Positions 31,437 to 43,524 of a stretch of DNA of 64,000 nucleotides are shown in pieces. Origin of the DNA: Humulus lupulus (lineage: Eukaryota > Streptophyta > Magnoliopsida > Rosales > Cannabaceae). How positions within the stretch are numbered: the stretch's first letter is position 1; every line of letters starts with the position of its first letter. Location: positions 196,473,481-196,537,480 of the forward strand of contig NC_084798.1 in assembly GCF_963169125.1 (NCBI RefSeq), read 5' to 3'. The translations under genes and the position numbers were made by a program. Under the pieces are notes generated by a model. It was given only the letters and a program-made list of their open reading frames with translations, did no database searches and had not been told where the DNA came from.

Positions 31437-32014
31437 CTAGATACAAACTAATATTAATTATTTTTATTAAAATTATATTAATGTCCTAAAAATTTTGAAA
31501 TAAATATTTTATTTTAATTAAATTATTTATTTATTTTTATTTAAGTTTATGTTTGTTTTAATTTTTGAATTTGGGAGTCACAACAAGAGATTATATATTA
31601 TATGTTTAAAGTAATATTAAATATTATACGTTGATTTTAAATTTAAGTTTATTGCTAGTTTTAAAAAAAAAAAATTGTTGCTAATTCATAATAGATTATA
31701 TTATATGTTTAATATGATATTATTCTAATAAATGATTTTAAATTTAATTAAATTTAATAAATGATTTAAGTTATATGATTTTATTATTTTTAAATAATTA
31801 TTATCGTAAAATATCTCAAAAATATCATATTTTAATTTTTTTTAATTATTTATTTTATTTTATTTTATTTAAGTTTAAGTGCTTACAAACTATCATTAAA
31901 TATAAGAATATTCTGTTAAATATAAGAATATTCCGTTAAAGTTAACATTAAAAAAATAAAAAACTGTTAAAACCAAGAATTTCCGTTATCTACACACTTA
32001 TTCTATAGAAGAGA
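31437..32014 (-). mobile_element. Non-autonomous Helitron copy 2
   Basis: On the minus strand it runs from TCTCTTCTATAGAATAAGTG to CTAG, followed by T, with A before the start: the A/T target rule of Helitrons. The hairpin (GTGCA..TGCAC) found near CTAG in other copies has been deleted here. The body has the shared tract TTAAATATAAGAATATT. Confidence 0.65.
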
Positions 32015-32020
32015 TATATA

Positions 32021-32786
32021 TTATATACAAACAACGTGCAATATGCACATTTCCTTAGTTTTATTTATAAAATTTATTAATTATTTTTATTAAATATATA
32101 TTAATGTCATATAAATTTTGAAATAAATATCATATTTTAATTAAACAATTTATTTATTTTTGTTTAAGTTCATGTTTGTTATAGTTTTTTAATTTGAGAA
32201 TAACAACAAAAGATTATATATTATATATTTAATGTAATATTAAATATTATATGTGTACTTTAAATTTAAGTTTCTTGCTATTTTTTAAAAATAAAAATTT
32301 ATTGCTAATTCAAAGTAGATTATATTATATATTTAATACGATATTATTCTAATAAGTAAGTTTAAATTTAATTAAATTTTATTTAAGTTATAAAACGTAT
32401 GATGTTATTATTTTTAAATAATTATCATTGTAAAATATCTCAAAAATATCATATTTTTATTTGTTTAATTATTTATTTTTTTTAAATAATTATCATTGTA
32501 AAATATCTAAAAAAATATATTATTTTAATTTGTTTAATTATTTATTATTTTTAAATAATTATCATTGTAAAATATCTCAAAAATATCTTATTTTAATTTT
32601 TTTAATTATTTATTTTATTTAAGTTTAAGTGTTTACTTATTACCGTTAAATATAAAAATATTATGTTAAATATAAAAATATTATGTTAAATATAATTATA
32701 TTCCGTTAAAGTTAACATTAAAAAAGTAAAAAACCGTTAAAACAAAAAATTTCCATTATCTACACACTTATTATATATAGAAGAGA
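32021..32786 (-). mobile_element. Non-autonomous Helitron copy 3
   Basis: Lies 6 bp from copy 2 in the same orientation. On the minus strand it starts TCTCTTCTATATATAATAAG and ends with the hairpin TGTGCATATTGCACGTTGTT before ATAA, a mutated CTAG. It contains an internal threefold duplication around TTTTTAAATAATTATCATTG at 32405-32590. Confidence 0.65.
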
Positions 32787-33984
32787 TATATTACTTCTTG
32801 TTCATTAATTTTAATGGGATTTTTTTTTACTTTCTTGATAATCAAATTTTCAACTTAAAGGTTTTTTTTCGTTTGTAGCAATGATAATTTCAATAAAAAT
32901 AACCATAATATCATACAATTTTTCAATGTAGGGCTTTAGATCAAAGACACCACTAGAAAAATTCATAGTAGTATTTTCATTTCTAGAATTAGTGTTATGA
33001 TCACAAGACCTCAAAGATCAAGATTTTGATACAAACTAAATTAGTTAGAGAGGAATTCACATGGACACGTAAATATTTTTTTTTATGGGATAAGATTTAA
33101 CCTCTCTTTTAAGGACTGATCCAGCTTCACACTATAAGTAATTTTTAATTTCATCACTTATTAATAAATTATACAAACAATGCTACATACATATTATTTA
33201 TAGAGTGCATATTAAAGGGATTACATCCAAAGTCTATTGTTTAGATACAAAAATATACTATAATGTTATGATAATTTTAAAGTAAGATTATCTCACTTTA
33301 TATAAATGGTTAATAAATGTGCACAATTTATATATACGTGTTCCAATCACATATATGATTATTTATCGTTATAATCATATGTATTCTTCATACACAAATG
33401 TGTAATATATTGCTACATATATATATAGTCATATGTACGTTATATAATTGTTCTGTCGAAAGTCTATAATATATGTACCGGGTTAAATTGGGGTCGGATC
33501 TAGAATCTGCATCGGTTTAGGATTCGCCAATAGCATTCTCGCAGCACACCTACGTGACAAACAATTGACTTTTTAAATATACTAACAGTATGTGGTGTTA
33601 TCGGAACAACCACATATATTTCTACAATGCAAAAACCTCAAAATAACACGCCAAAAGAGAGAGATTTATTTTCAAAGAAAGTGTTTTTTCTCTCTGTTTA
33701 GAATAGTACGTATATTGTTATTTTTTGACTGACAACAATATGAGATATTATATTAATTGTTTAAAAAAATCGAATTTAATTCAAAACATAATTTGAATTA
33801 TTCTCTTAAAGGAAATATCTAGAATATTGTTCAATGTTCTTTTTAACCAATTGAATAAAGATACTGCCTAATTATCTATTTTTTTAATTAAATAATATCT
33901 TAGCAAACTTGATCACCCAAATAGGTCAAGTATGGATAGGCGATCCATTGGGTCATGGATATGGACCCAAAATCCAACATGCTC
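32787..33984. other. Unassigned AT-rich region
   Basis: No gene recognised. A less AT-rich island at about 33475-33560 (GGGTTAAATTGGGGTCGG.., CGCAGCACACCTACGTGAC) stands out but has no readable protein or terminal repeats. Confidence 0.45.
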
Positions 33985-34227
33985 ACGATAATTAGAGGTG
34001 TTCATCCAACCAAATCCGCACTAAGTATGGATTTCATATTTTCACAACAAGGAAAATGAGTTTTTACTTCGGTTTTCGCTAAAATTCGCAACCGCAGTAG
34101 TTCGAAACGAAGTAAAAAGTAGTTAAAAACCGAAGTAGAATCCCCACTTTCTACTTCGGTTTTTACATAATAACCGAAGTAGAAAACGGTACACGCATCC
34201 ATCCTGGGCACTTTCTACTTCGGTTTT

Positions 34228-35116
34228 TGTTATCCAGATTTCCGGATAGCGTTTAGATTGATGTCCTCGGGGAAGCAGAATTATCGATGTCTTTCACGGT
34301 AGGTGACCAGAGCGCGCGGATGGACAGAAAGGCTTCGCCTCTCCCGTTTAGTGTCCGGATTACTCTTCCAAGCAAGCACAACACGGAAATCCGTCAACTC
34401 TCCCGGACTCCCGAAGGGGTATCCTTCGGGGAAGCCCCTTCCAGGAGAAGCTCTTCGAGTGGTCTCCGCGGAAACAGTTCCGTGCCTCGCACGGAACAAA
34501 ACCAAACGGTCGAGTCCTGGAGGAGGCATATTTGGAATGATATCCGCCTGACACAGGATCCCGCCTGACACGCCCGTCAGGTCAAAGCCGCACACATCCC
34601 AGCACGCCTAAGGGTACCTTTTCGCCTACTGTTCCGCCGACAACTTGGAAAGGACGGCTGACTTTGTGTGTTCCCCATACTTTCACGTAAATATACCCAC
34701 ATAGAGTCTTGTAGCCATGCTACTACAGTAATTGTATCCCCTATTTACGGCTGGTGTAATTAAGACTCACGTACGTAGAGAAAAACCCTAATCCGAAACC
34801 CTAGCTATAAAGACCCCTTCATTTTACAAGAAGGGGGACGGCCAACAGATCATAGAGCAAAAACTCTACTAAAATCTCTCTAGCTTCATCTTCTTCAAGA
34901 GAACCCGAGAGAAACACTGTGAGTGTGGGAATTTCTTGTGCACCAGCCATCTTACTGTAACCTTTTCCAAGTATAATAACATCGACTCGTGGACTAGGGC
35001 TTGTTAACGCCTGAACCACGTAAAAACACTGTTTGTTTAGTTACATTTCAGCATTTCTACAGTTCTTATCTTTTTATTATTCTGTTTGTATTCGTTTCCG
35101 AAAAACTCGGTAAACA
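34228..35116 (+). mobile_element. Solo LTR (889 bp) in the CACTA left subterminal region
   Basis: Starts TGTTATCCAGATTTCC, ends CGGTAAACA, flanked by GTTTT (34223-34227 and 35117-35121). It carries a TATA box (TATAAAG, 34806-34812). It interrupts an ACTTCGGTTTTT repeat of the CACTA. The family is otherwise not seen in the window. Open frames at 34281-34595 on both strands are chance frames in a GC-rich patch. Confidence 0.82.
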
Positions 35117-35252
35117 GTTTTTAAGTAAAAACCGAAGTAAAAGGGGCACTTTCCACTTCGATTTTTACCTAAAACCGAAGTAGAAAGTGCCCCGCCTTTT
35201 TTTTTAATATATATTTCTGATTATTTTTAAATGGCCGAATTCTATTTATATA

Positions 35253-36050
35253 TGTTACACCCAGATTTCGAGCCTTAAGAATTGTGATCTCGAAAGCTGG
35301 ATTCGTTAGGAATGGGCTCGTAATGTCTGGAACACGTGTCCGCAACCTAGGCACCAGACCTACAAGCAGCAGACAGCCTCGAAGATGGTAGCCTCGAAAC
35401 CATTACAAGCTCGAAAGACAGACATCGAAACACGTCTGTTGTCGGATGGCCTCGGATCAGGGGCTCCGAGCCTGACATAAGTATGAGCTCGAAGTCGCAT
35501 GATCTCCGGGAAATGTCATAGCTCGAAAGTCAATAAGAGACCTGGGTGGGAACAGCACTGACAATGTAGATTGACAACTTTGAATATCCTAGTGAGTCAT
35601 TTTGGAGAGACGCGGTCTACATTGATTATTGTAAATCCCCTATAATAAAGGGATATTTATTATGCAGTTATACGCCCCCTGATCTTCAAGGGACGTTTCT
35701 TTGTATATAGGATTACAGGCTTTTAATGCCATTAAATTTATTTGCATATACAGAATAACTTCCCGAAATGTGTGGGATAGTATTTTGAAAACCTACTCTA
35801 TAAATAGAGAGGTCGTGCACCATTGTAGAGGACGGAATTTTGGTGATCTTCAGAGAAAACTCTGGAGAATTCATTCTTAAAGAATTTCCAGAGATCATCT
35901 TAAGTTTTAATAACAAAGACTAGTGGACTAGGCAGAATTAACTGCTGAACCACGTAAAAAATCCCATTTGTGTGATCATATTTTTCTTGGCCATAACCAA
36001 TTATTGTTTTCATGCTCTTATTTCATTGTTGACGAAAAACAGCGTCAACA
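35253..36050 (+). mobile_element. Solo LTR of the Tat-like family
   Basis: A 798-bp unit from TGTTACACCCAG to AGCGTCAACA, flanked by ATATA (35248-35252 and 36051-36055). It aligns over its length with the LTRs of the element at 14737-27337, in plus orientation, with TATA box TATAAATA at 35799-35806. No internal sequence remains, so unequal LTR recombination has removed the rest. Confidence 0.88.
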
Positions 36051-36418
36051 ATATATATATATATATATTTGGCCTAATTATATTTAAATGGTCTAATTAA
36101 TATATATATATATATATTTTGCCTAATTCTTTTTCAACGGTCTAATTATATGAATTTACAGTTATATATATTTTTACAATTGGAATTGGTTAAGAATTTT
36201 TTTTGAATGAAAATATGATAACTTTCATTAATTAAAAATGTCATACATAAGCATATAAACACACATGTACTTAAGTAAGATAGCTAGCCTTAACATTAAT
36301 ACATTTACAAAAAACTAAACTTACAACTAAACAAACTTATAAACAAAATAGGCTTACTGATAAATGTATGTCATCAATTGACCTAACCATTCGCGTTGGA
36401 TTGGCAAGAGGTCTGCAA

Positions 36419-39400
36419 TCTCACAATATTGCTTCTTCCCATCAAACTGTAAAATTAATAAATATATATAAATTAATTTTATAGATTATCGATACCAAAA
36501 TAAGTTATAAAAAATGAACTTACTTTTTCTTTTAAGGTTTCTATTGCATTTGATGCCCGAACAAGATCTCTAATGTACTTCAACACATAAAAACCACATT
36601 CATGACTTTGTGGTTGTCTTTGACATGAAACATTGAATATCTTTGTAGGATTGCCGAGTAATTCATTGGAAGAAGCCTTATAATATGCACTATTTAAAAA
36701 GAAAATTAACAAAAGTTATTAAAATGTAGTAACATGTAATAGTTGTTGCATATTAAGAAATATTTTCAAAAATTTAAAACTTACCTCATTATCATTGAAT
36801 CAATTTCTTCAGGGCGTTTGTGTGCTTTCAGTGGATCCAAGAACACGATTTTTCCTTTTGGCATAGCAATCACCAACATCCAATGTTCCCTAAAATAAGA
36901 AGCGTGTTAAGTAAAATAATTAAATTTTTAATATATGAATAATCAAATAAGAAAAGTTTACACTATTTCTTACCGTATGTTCCAAGGTATAAAGTATAGT
37001 TGACCAACTCTATCCATGGTCATCAACCAATTTGCCAAGTCAATGGTTGATCGTTCTACATCGTTAACATTATTAATGCTAAGACGTTCAATTTCAAAAA
37101 ACTTGTAAAAGACACGCTGATTTGGAAATAGGGACTCCCAAATGCATCCACAAAATTTTCTTAAGTGTTAAATATTTTTGAAAAATTTCGGCAGAGTTTC
37201 CCCTATAAATAGGACTACCCAAACCTGTAAACATTCAATTTACTATGAAAATTTGCAACAGATCACAGAGCATTACTCATAACCATTCTAAATTTCATAT
37301 CATTCCAAAGAATTAGTTGAAGAGATACCTTAATCCGAATATCATTGCTGAGCCTCCAATCATATGCAAAGTAGTAACTTGTTCCACATCCTCTGAAGTT
37401 ATAAAGATTGACTCGCGATTCATGAATGATGGGTCCACTGGAATTGAGACGACTGTGTTCATTCCCTTAACTCTGCAAAATTCTCTCACCATAAACTGAA
37501 GGCTAACATGGATATGATTCATGATGTGATCAGCAAATGGTTGGCCTTCGGTCAGAGTGTATTCTGGATTGACGTGAGACACAGCTGATGACAGATGTGG
37601 GCTAGTCAAAGAATTACGGTTCGTCTTATCCTTGGATGGGCTTTTTGACATAGGAGGTTTCTTTTTTAAAGGACCCTACGCAACATCAAGTAAAAATAAT
37701 ATTAAAATAATTGACCAACAAATATTTTAATAGGTAACAAATTAAAGAATTCGTTTATACCTAATCAGTCATAACTAATTCTTTTGGCCAAGGAATGAAT
37801 ACGTCATAAGTATCTCGAACATAGCGTATCTCCCCAACAGAACATGGGATTTCAGCATCCTCTTTTAACATTTTGGTGACTCGCACCCTCGCGTATTCGT
37901 CTGTCAGTTGAACACCATGAATAGTCAGTGGACCCACCCCATCAATGATAACACCCTCTGCCACCACATTATGAATATTATCTGAACAAAGTAACACATC
38001 CTGCATGTACGGTGTGTCATCCTGCATGTACGGTGTGTGATATTCTTCGTCGTTCTTCTCGTCATCGTTGTCGTGTTCATCCATATCATCTATCCCACCT
38101 GCTTGTTTAGCTTTTTCCTCCTCTAAAGCTTTAAGTTCTGCTCTGAGCCTTGCAATTTCTGTATCTTTCTTACTAACAACATCAGCTATTTCTGTTGCTA
38201 TTTTTTATTTTCTTCCAAAGACGGACGAAATCTTCGCAAACGACCTACAATAATCAACCAAATTTATTTAAAAACTAAAATATTATAGAATGAAGTTAAA
38301 TGCAACAAATAAAAAATAATATCATACCCAAGTGCTCTAACACGCCCTAGGTGCTCAGGTGTCCCTAAAGCTTGCGTTAATATGTCAATCCGACCCTTTG
38401 CAATGATTTCTCCACTACTAACTTTTTCTTTCAGCTCATTCTGTGAAACAAACCAGTGGTCACTTATATTAGTGACTTATAAGAACTTTATCATTCCTAC
38501 ATTACTTTAAAATACTTGCTTGAAACCACGTACAATTCTTACTTCAATTTGTTTGTCCAAATCTGTGACAAGAACCTTCTTCTTTTCTCGTGCTCTTACC
38601 CAAACTTAGTACCGTTCTACATCTGCCACACCTAGTTCATTTTTCTACAACATACAACAATTAATTAAAGTTGGTGAGTGCAATATTCTTCATAACAGGT
38701 TAACAGTTGTAAAATAGTGATGTGAATTACTTACCAAGTCCTCTCTAACATTGGGAAGCCCTCTACGAGATGTACGATGCCTCGAAGTATATTTGAGAGC
38801 TCTTTCACGTTGTGCTTCCCGCAAAGCCTACATAAAATAAGTAACAATAAGTTTTTAAGCAATTATTAGTATTCAAAACTAATAAATCATATACATAATA
38901 GATATACATAATAGTACCATAAACTCAGGAGATAAACGGTGGCTAACATATGTCCTCCAATCTTCTAGGTCAAGTTCTGGATATTTCTTAGGAAGGATTT
39001 GGATTTCATCTATCAGACCGTCTTTTGCCAAAGGGTAGATGTAGTCACTAGTGATGTTGGTCTTAAAATCTCTCATCATTCTTCCCGCACATTTAATTAA
39101 TTCTGGTTTCCAATTTTCTGGAATGTTAAAGGCACCCTGAAATAGAAAGAAAATGATTAATGAAATGCAAAGTAATTCATGAAAATGATCAATATATTAA
39201 AGTAATTAAAATATTTTCTTACATATACATCCTCCCATATTCTATTCTTCAATTCTTGTGGGACTTGTCTCCAATCCTTATAATTGAGAGAGACCGTTCT
39301 CCTAGTTTTAACTCCAAGGTACGATTGCATCTCACTATATGCTTTCCCTATAGGTTGACCTTTATCATTAAACTTAATATTTCTCTTTATTCCCTTAGCT

Positions 39401-39475
39401 TTTTTTATTATTGATATTGTTCTTCTTTGTTGGGTCTCGCCTATTTGGTGTGTTCTCCCCTTCAGAAATTGTCAT
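36419..39475 (-). pseudogene. TNPA/Ulp1-like gene of the CACTA element
   Basis: Read on the minus strand in about nine exon-like blocks: MTISEGENTPNRRD at 39475; the plant En/Spm transposase segment (GQPIGKAYSEMQSYLGVKTR, NYKDWRQVPQELKNRIWEDV) at 39210-39390; FKTNITSDYIYPLAKDGLID at 38880-39080; a coiled coil (KDTEIARLRAELKALEEEKA) at 38090-38260; a DUF8039-like block (VVAEGVIIDGVGPLTIHGVQ) at 37761-38084; and a C48 Ulp1 protease end with EHWMLVIAMPKGKIVFLDPL (catalytic His, Asp) at 36784-36893 and QPQSHECGFYVLKYI (Gln, Cys) at 36479-36640. Such genes accompany Tnp2 in plant CACTA elements. A frame change near 39430 and a stop near 38610 suggest decay. Exon borders are approximate. Confidence 0.75.
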
Positions 39476-42400
39476 CTGTACATAAACAAGAATTAACGTT
39501 ACAATTATGACATAAATAAATACATATTTAACATAAAAATGAATACATTACGCACTGGACACATTTTCTTTTCCTTTTTCTTTTCTTGGATGATCCACAA
39601 TCTACCCATATTCCATCTCTAATATCATTTCTAATGTATTCCCCATCATCATCATCTTCATTGAAATCATGGATTTGCTCAACTTACTCATGTATTGGTT
39701 GTCCAACAATAAAACTGTCATGAAACAAATCATCATTTTCTTCGTCATTTTTATCTTCTATAAACTGCCTTTCCATGGTTCGTAAAACAATTGACAATTT
39801 ATCATCAGCAGGATCAGTTATGTAAAACACTTGTTTTGCTTGGGTAGCCATGATGAAAGGATCATTCTTGTGACATTTCTTACTTAAATCAAGCAAAGTG
39901 AATCCAAGTTCATCAATTCTAACCCCAACATTGTTGTCCACCCAAGAACACTTGAGCAGAGGAATTTGAAATAAGGAATAATCAAGCTCCCATATTTCTT
40001 CAACAACCCCATAATATGTCATAGTACCAGCTACTGGATTATTGTCTTTTGCACTAGCGAAATGCATTGCTTCTGCAACAATACTTACTCCACTGTCTTG
40101 AACCATTCGAGCATCATCTCTTGACTTTGTGTGAAATCTTTTTCCTCCAAAAATGTAAGCATGGTGCTTTATTACATGAACACTTGCTCCAAATGATATG
40201 CGTTTTAACTTTGTCGACACTCCATGGTTTTCTTCTCCCAACCTTGCTAGAATAGTATTTTTCAACCATCGACTAAATATTTTATGATGCTCATCTATAA
40301 TCCATTTCTGTTTATTTTTAACCTAGTTGGGAATCATTGATTGTAATAACTCCATGTGCTCACTGGAAATATAAAGTACAACATTAAAATTTCAATTATA
40401 CATAAAAATGAGCATAATGTTTATTAAATTTATAACTTACTTTATATATGGTTGAACCTCAGGATTGTTTTCCAACACGACTAAATGAGCTTGATATAAT
40501 TGTGCACAAGATATGGTCACTACTATTCCTTTCCCTCGTAATCCTCTATCAACTCCATCCGAGTTATTCCGTGGTTTGCTAATTCTGATTGTGTCGATTC
40601 CAACCATGTACTCTGAACAAAATTCCACAGCTTCTTTCTGCTAAATAACACTCAACCATACAAGCTTCAGGGCGATGGTGATTACGTACATATCCTTTCA
40701 ACACCTTCATATTCCTTTCAGATGGATACATCCATCTCGCCCAAACTGGCCCACACAACTTTGCTTCTCTTACTAAATGGACCATCAAATGTATCATGAT
40801 GTCAAAAAAAGATGGTGGAAAATATTTTTCAAGCTTGCATAAAGTTTCAACTATTTCATCATGAAATGCATTCAACTTCTTCATTTCCAATTCTTTTTCG
40901 CATAGTTGATTAAAGAAGATGCACACACTTGTCACACTATCTTGAACTCTTTTTGGTAAAACTGACTGAATGGCAATTGGAAGTAATTGTTGCATTAATA
41001 TATGACAATCATGTGATTTCATTCCAATTAACTTCAAATCTTCCATAGACACTAAGTTTCGAACATTCGATGAATAACCATCAGGCACTTTCATCCCTGC
41101 CAATGATTGACATACGGCTTGCTTCTCTTCTTTAGACAATGTAAAACAAGCAGGAGGCAAATATGTGCGTTTACCTTTTTCTTCAGGTGCCAAGCGGTGT
41201 CTTATACCCATCTCAACAAGATCTAAACGACTAGACAAACCATCTTTGGTTTTTCCTGGGATATCAAGTAATGTACCGATTATACTTTCACATACATTTT
41301 TTTCTATGTGCATGACATCCAAGCAATGTCTAACGAGTAAATCTTTCCAGTAAGGAAGTTGAAAGAAAATTGATTTTCTTTGAAAACATCCATTGACTTT
41401 TTTGTTTTTATTCTTCTTCCCATACCTAAAGTCAACTTTTTCTACTTCCTTAAGAATTTGCTCACCTGACAATGGAAAAGGAGCAAGGTCTCGTTCCACA
41501 GTACCGTCAAATGCTTTTTCTTTATTTCTGTCAGGATGACTTAAATGCAAATATCGTCTATGACCCATATAACACATTTTGCATCCATTTGACAAGCGAT
41601 GGGCCCTTGTGTTGGTGCAACAAATTAGACAAGCTTGGTAACCTTTTGTGCCCAAACCTGATAGGTTACCATATGCTGGAAAATCATTAACAGTCCATAA
41701 CAACACCGCTTTCAAATTAAAAACTTCTTTTTTAAAACCATCATATGTCTCAACACCATTTTCATACAACTCTTTCAAATCATCAATTAATGGTGCCAAA
41801 TAAACATCGATATCATGTCCTGGTTGTTTTGGGCCTGAAATCATTATTGAAAGCATCATAAACTTCATTTTCATGACCAACCAAGGAGGAAGATTGTACA
41901 TAACCAAGAAGACAGGCCATGAACTATGCCTACTACTAAGAGATCTATGCGGGTTTACAACATCAGCAGCTAAACCGAGACGAAGATGTCTTGGTTCATT
42001 TTTGAATTCTGGATTGATATAATCTACCTTCTTCCAAGCCTGTGAATCTGCAGGATGTCGGAGTTTACCATCTTTCACTCGTCCAGTCTCGTGCCATATT
42101 AAGTTCTTAGAGTGTTTTGCACTTCGATATAATCGCTTCAGCCGCGAAATCAAAGGTAAGTACCATAGCACTTTCTGAGGAATAAGTTTCCTAATCTCCT
42201 TACTTTTGTTAGGTTTGTACCGTGATAAACCACATTCTCGGCAAGCGTCCATGTATGCATACTCCTTACGATATAAAATACAATCATTCGGACATGCATA
42301 AATCTTCTCATACTTCAACCCTATCAAACTTAATGTTTTCTTTACTTCATATGTAGACTCTGGAAAATAATTTTCTAACGGCAAAATCTCCTTGAAAGCA

Positions 42401-42483
42401 GCTAAAAATTGACTGAAACACTTATCACTAACTCCATTTTCTGCTTTTATGTTATAAAATTTAACCATTGTGGGCAATCTTAG

Positions 42484-43524
42484 TGTTATCCTCAAAAATT
42501 GGAGATAAATGATGTGGCAATAGAGGTGACAAGTGGCAGTACATGGTCCGTAAAAGACACATTAAATAGTCAATAAATACATTGACTCCTCAGAGTTGTG
42601 ATAAAGTTACCCGGTAGACTGATGAAGAATTTTGACTGGCTTGAGAAGTGTCATGACCGCCCAGGAGTGACTTTGCTGCCTAGTAATGACTTTACTGCCC
42701 AGGAGTGACTTTACTGCCCAGGAATGACTTTGCTGCCCAGTAATGACTTTGCCGCCCAGTAATGACTTTGCTGCCCAGAAATGTCATGCTAGACCAGTGT
42801 GCCATGTTAGACCAGAGATATGGCATGCTAGACCAGAGTGCCATGTTAGACCAGAGACATGGCATGCTAGACCAGAGTGTCATGTTAGACCAGAGGAGTG
42901 CGTGTCGTACCAGCCAAGTACGTGACTGTCCAATAGAGGTGTGTTCGACCAGATTGAAGGTGATATGGATCAACCAGGTAGAACAGACTATGTCAAGATT
43001 CCCATAAACGGCTTCAACAAGAATCGGTCTTGGCATACGCGGGAATATCTCATTTTTCCCACAAATTGGGTGTTCTGTTACATTTTGAATATTTTTGTAA
43101 TTTAAATATAATAAGAATAATAAAATATCCCGATTCTAGGGGATATCAGATGTATGATCCTAAGCCTATAAATATATGGCTTATGGGATTAGAAGAGGGT
43201 CGGCTTCTTTTTTGGGAGACTTTTGGGGAAATTTTGGGTCTGAATTTTCTAGAGAGAGAAAGTGCTTGTATCTGAAAGAATTCTTGTATTCTTATAATCT
43301 GTATTGAAGAAACTCAGTTGGCTCAGTTCATCTGATCTTGAGTACAGATCTATAATCACAACTCTAAGTGGATTAGGCTATTACCAACATATTGGGGCTG
43401 AACCACTATAAAAATTGCGTGTGTTATTTTCTTTCTTTTCAAAACCGTCTGTGTCGTTTAATTTCTCTTGAAGGCTTTATTGTTTTTGACGTTCTCACGT
43501 CATTGGCCAAAAACGCGGTCAACA
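42484..43524 (+). mobile_element. Solo LTR (1041 bp) inside the Tnp2 gene
   Basis: From TGTTATCCTCAAAAATTGG to GCGGTCAACA, flanked by CTTAG (42479-42483 and 43525-43529). It is of the same family as the LTR at 56833-57440 (shared start TGTTATCC, shared GTCAACA end, TATAAATA). It is about 430 bp longer, mostly because of tandem repeats at 42655-42900. It landed in plus orientation in the minus-strand transposase frame. Confidence 0.88.
42655..42900. repeat. Two minisatellites in the solo LTR
   Basis: First array (42655-42785): about six units of roughly 20 bp, such as TGACTTTGCTGCCCAGTAA. Second array (42787-42900): about six units of roughly 18 bp alternating as CATGCTAGACCAGAGTG and CATGTTAGACCAGAGA. 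Neither array occurs in the related LTR at 56833. Confidence 0.85.

Noticed and set aside
34281..34595. Overlapping open frames of about 60-104 codons on both strands
   Set aside because: They lie in the GC-rich part of a solo LTR, overlap each other in several frames and show no domain.
42692..43036. Minus-strand repeat protein with WSNMALWSSMPYL units
   Set aside because: It is the translation of the LTR minisatellite; unit length allows an open frame by chance.
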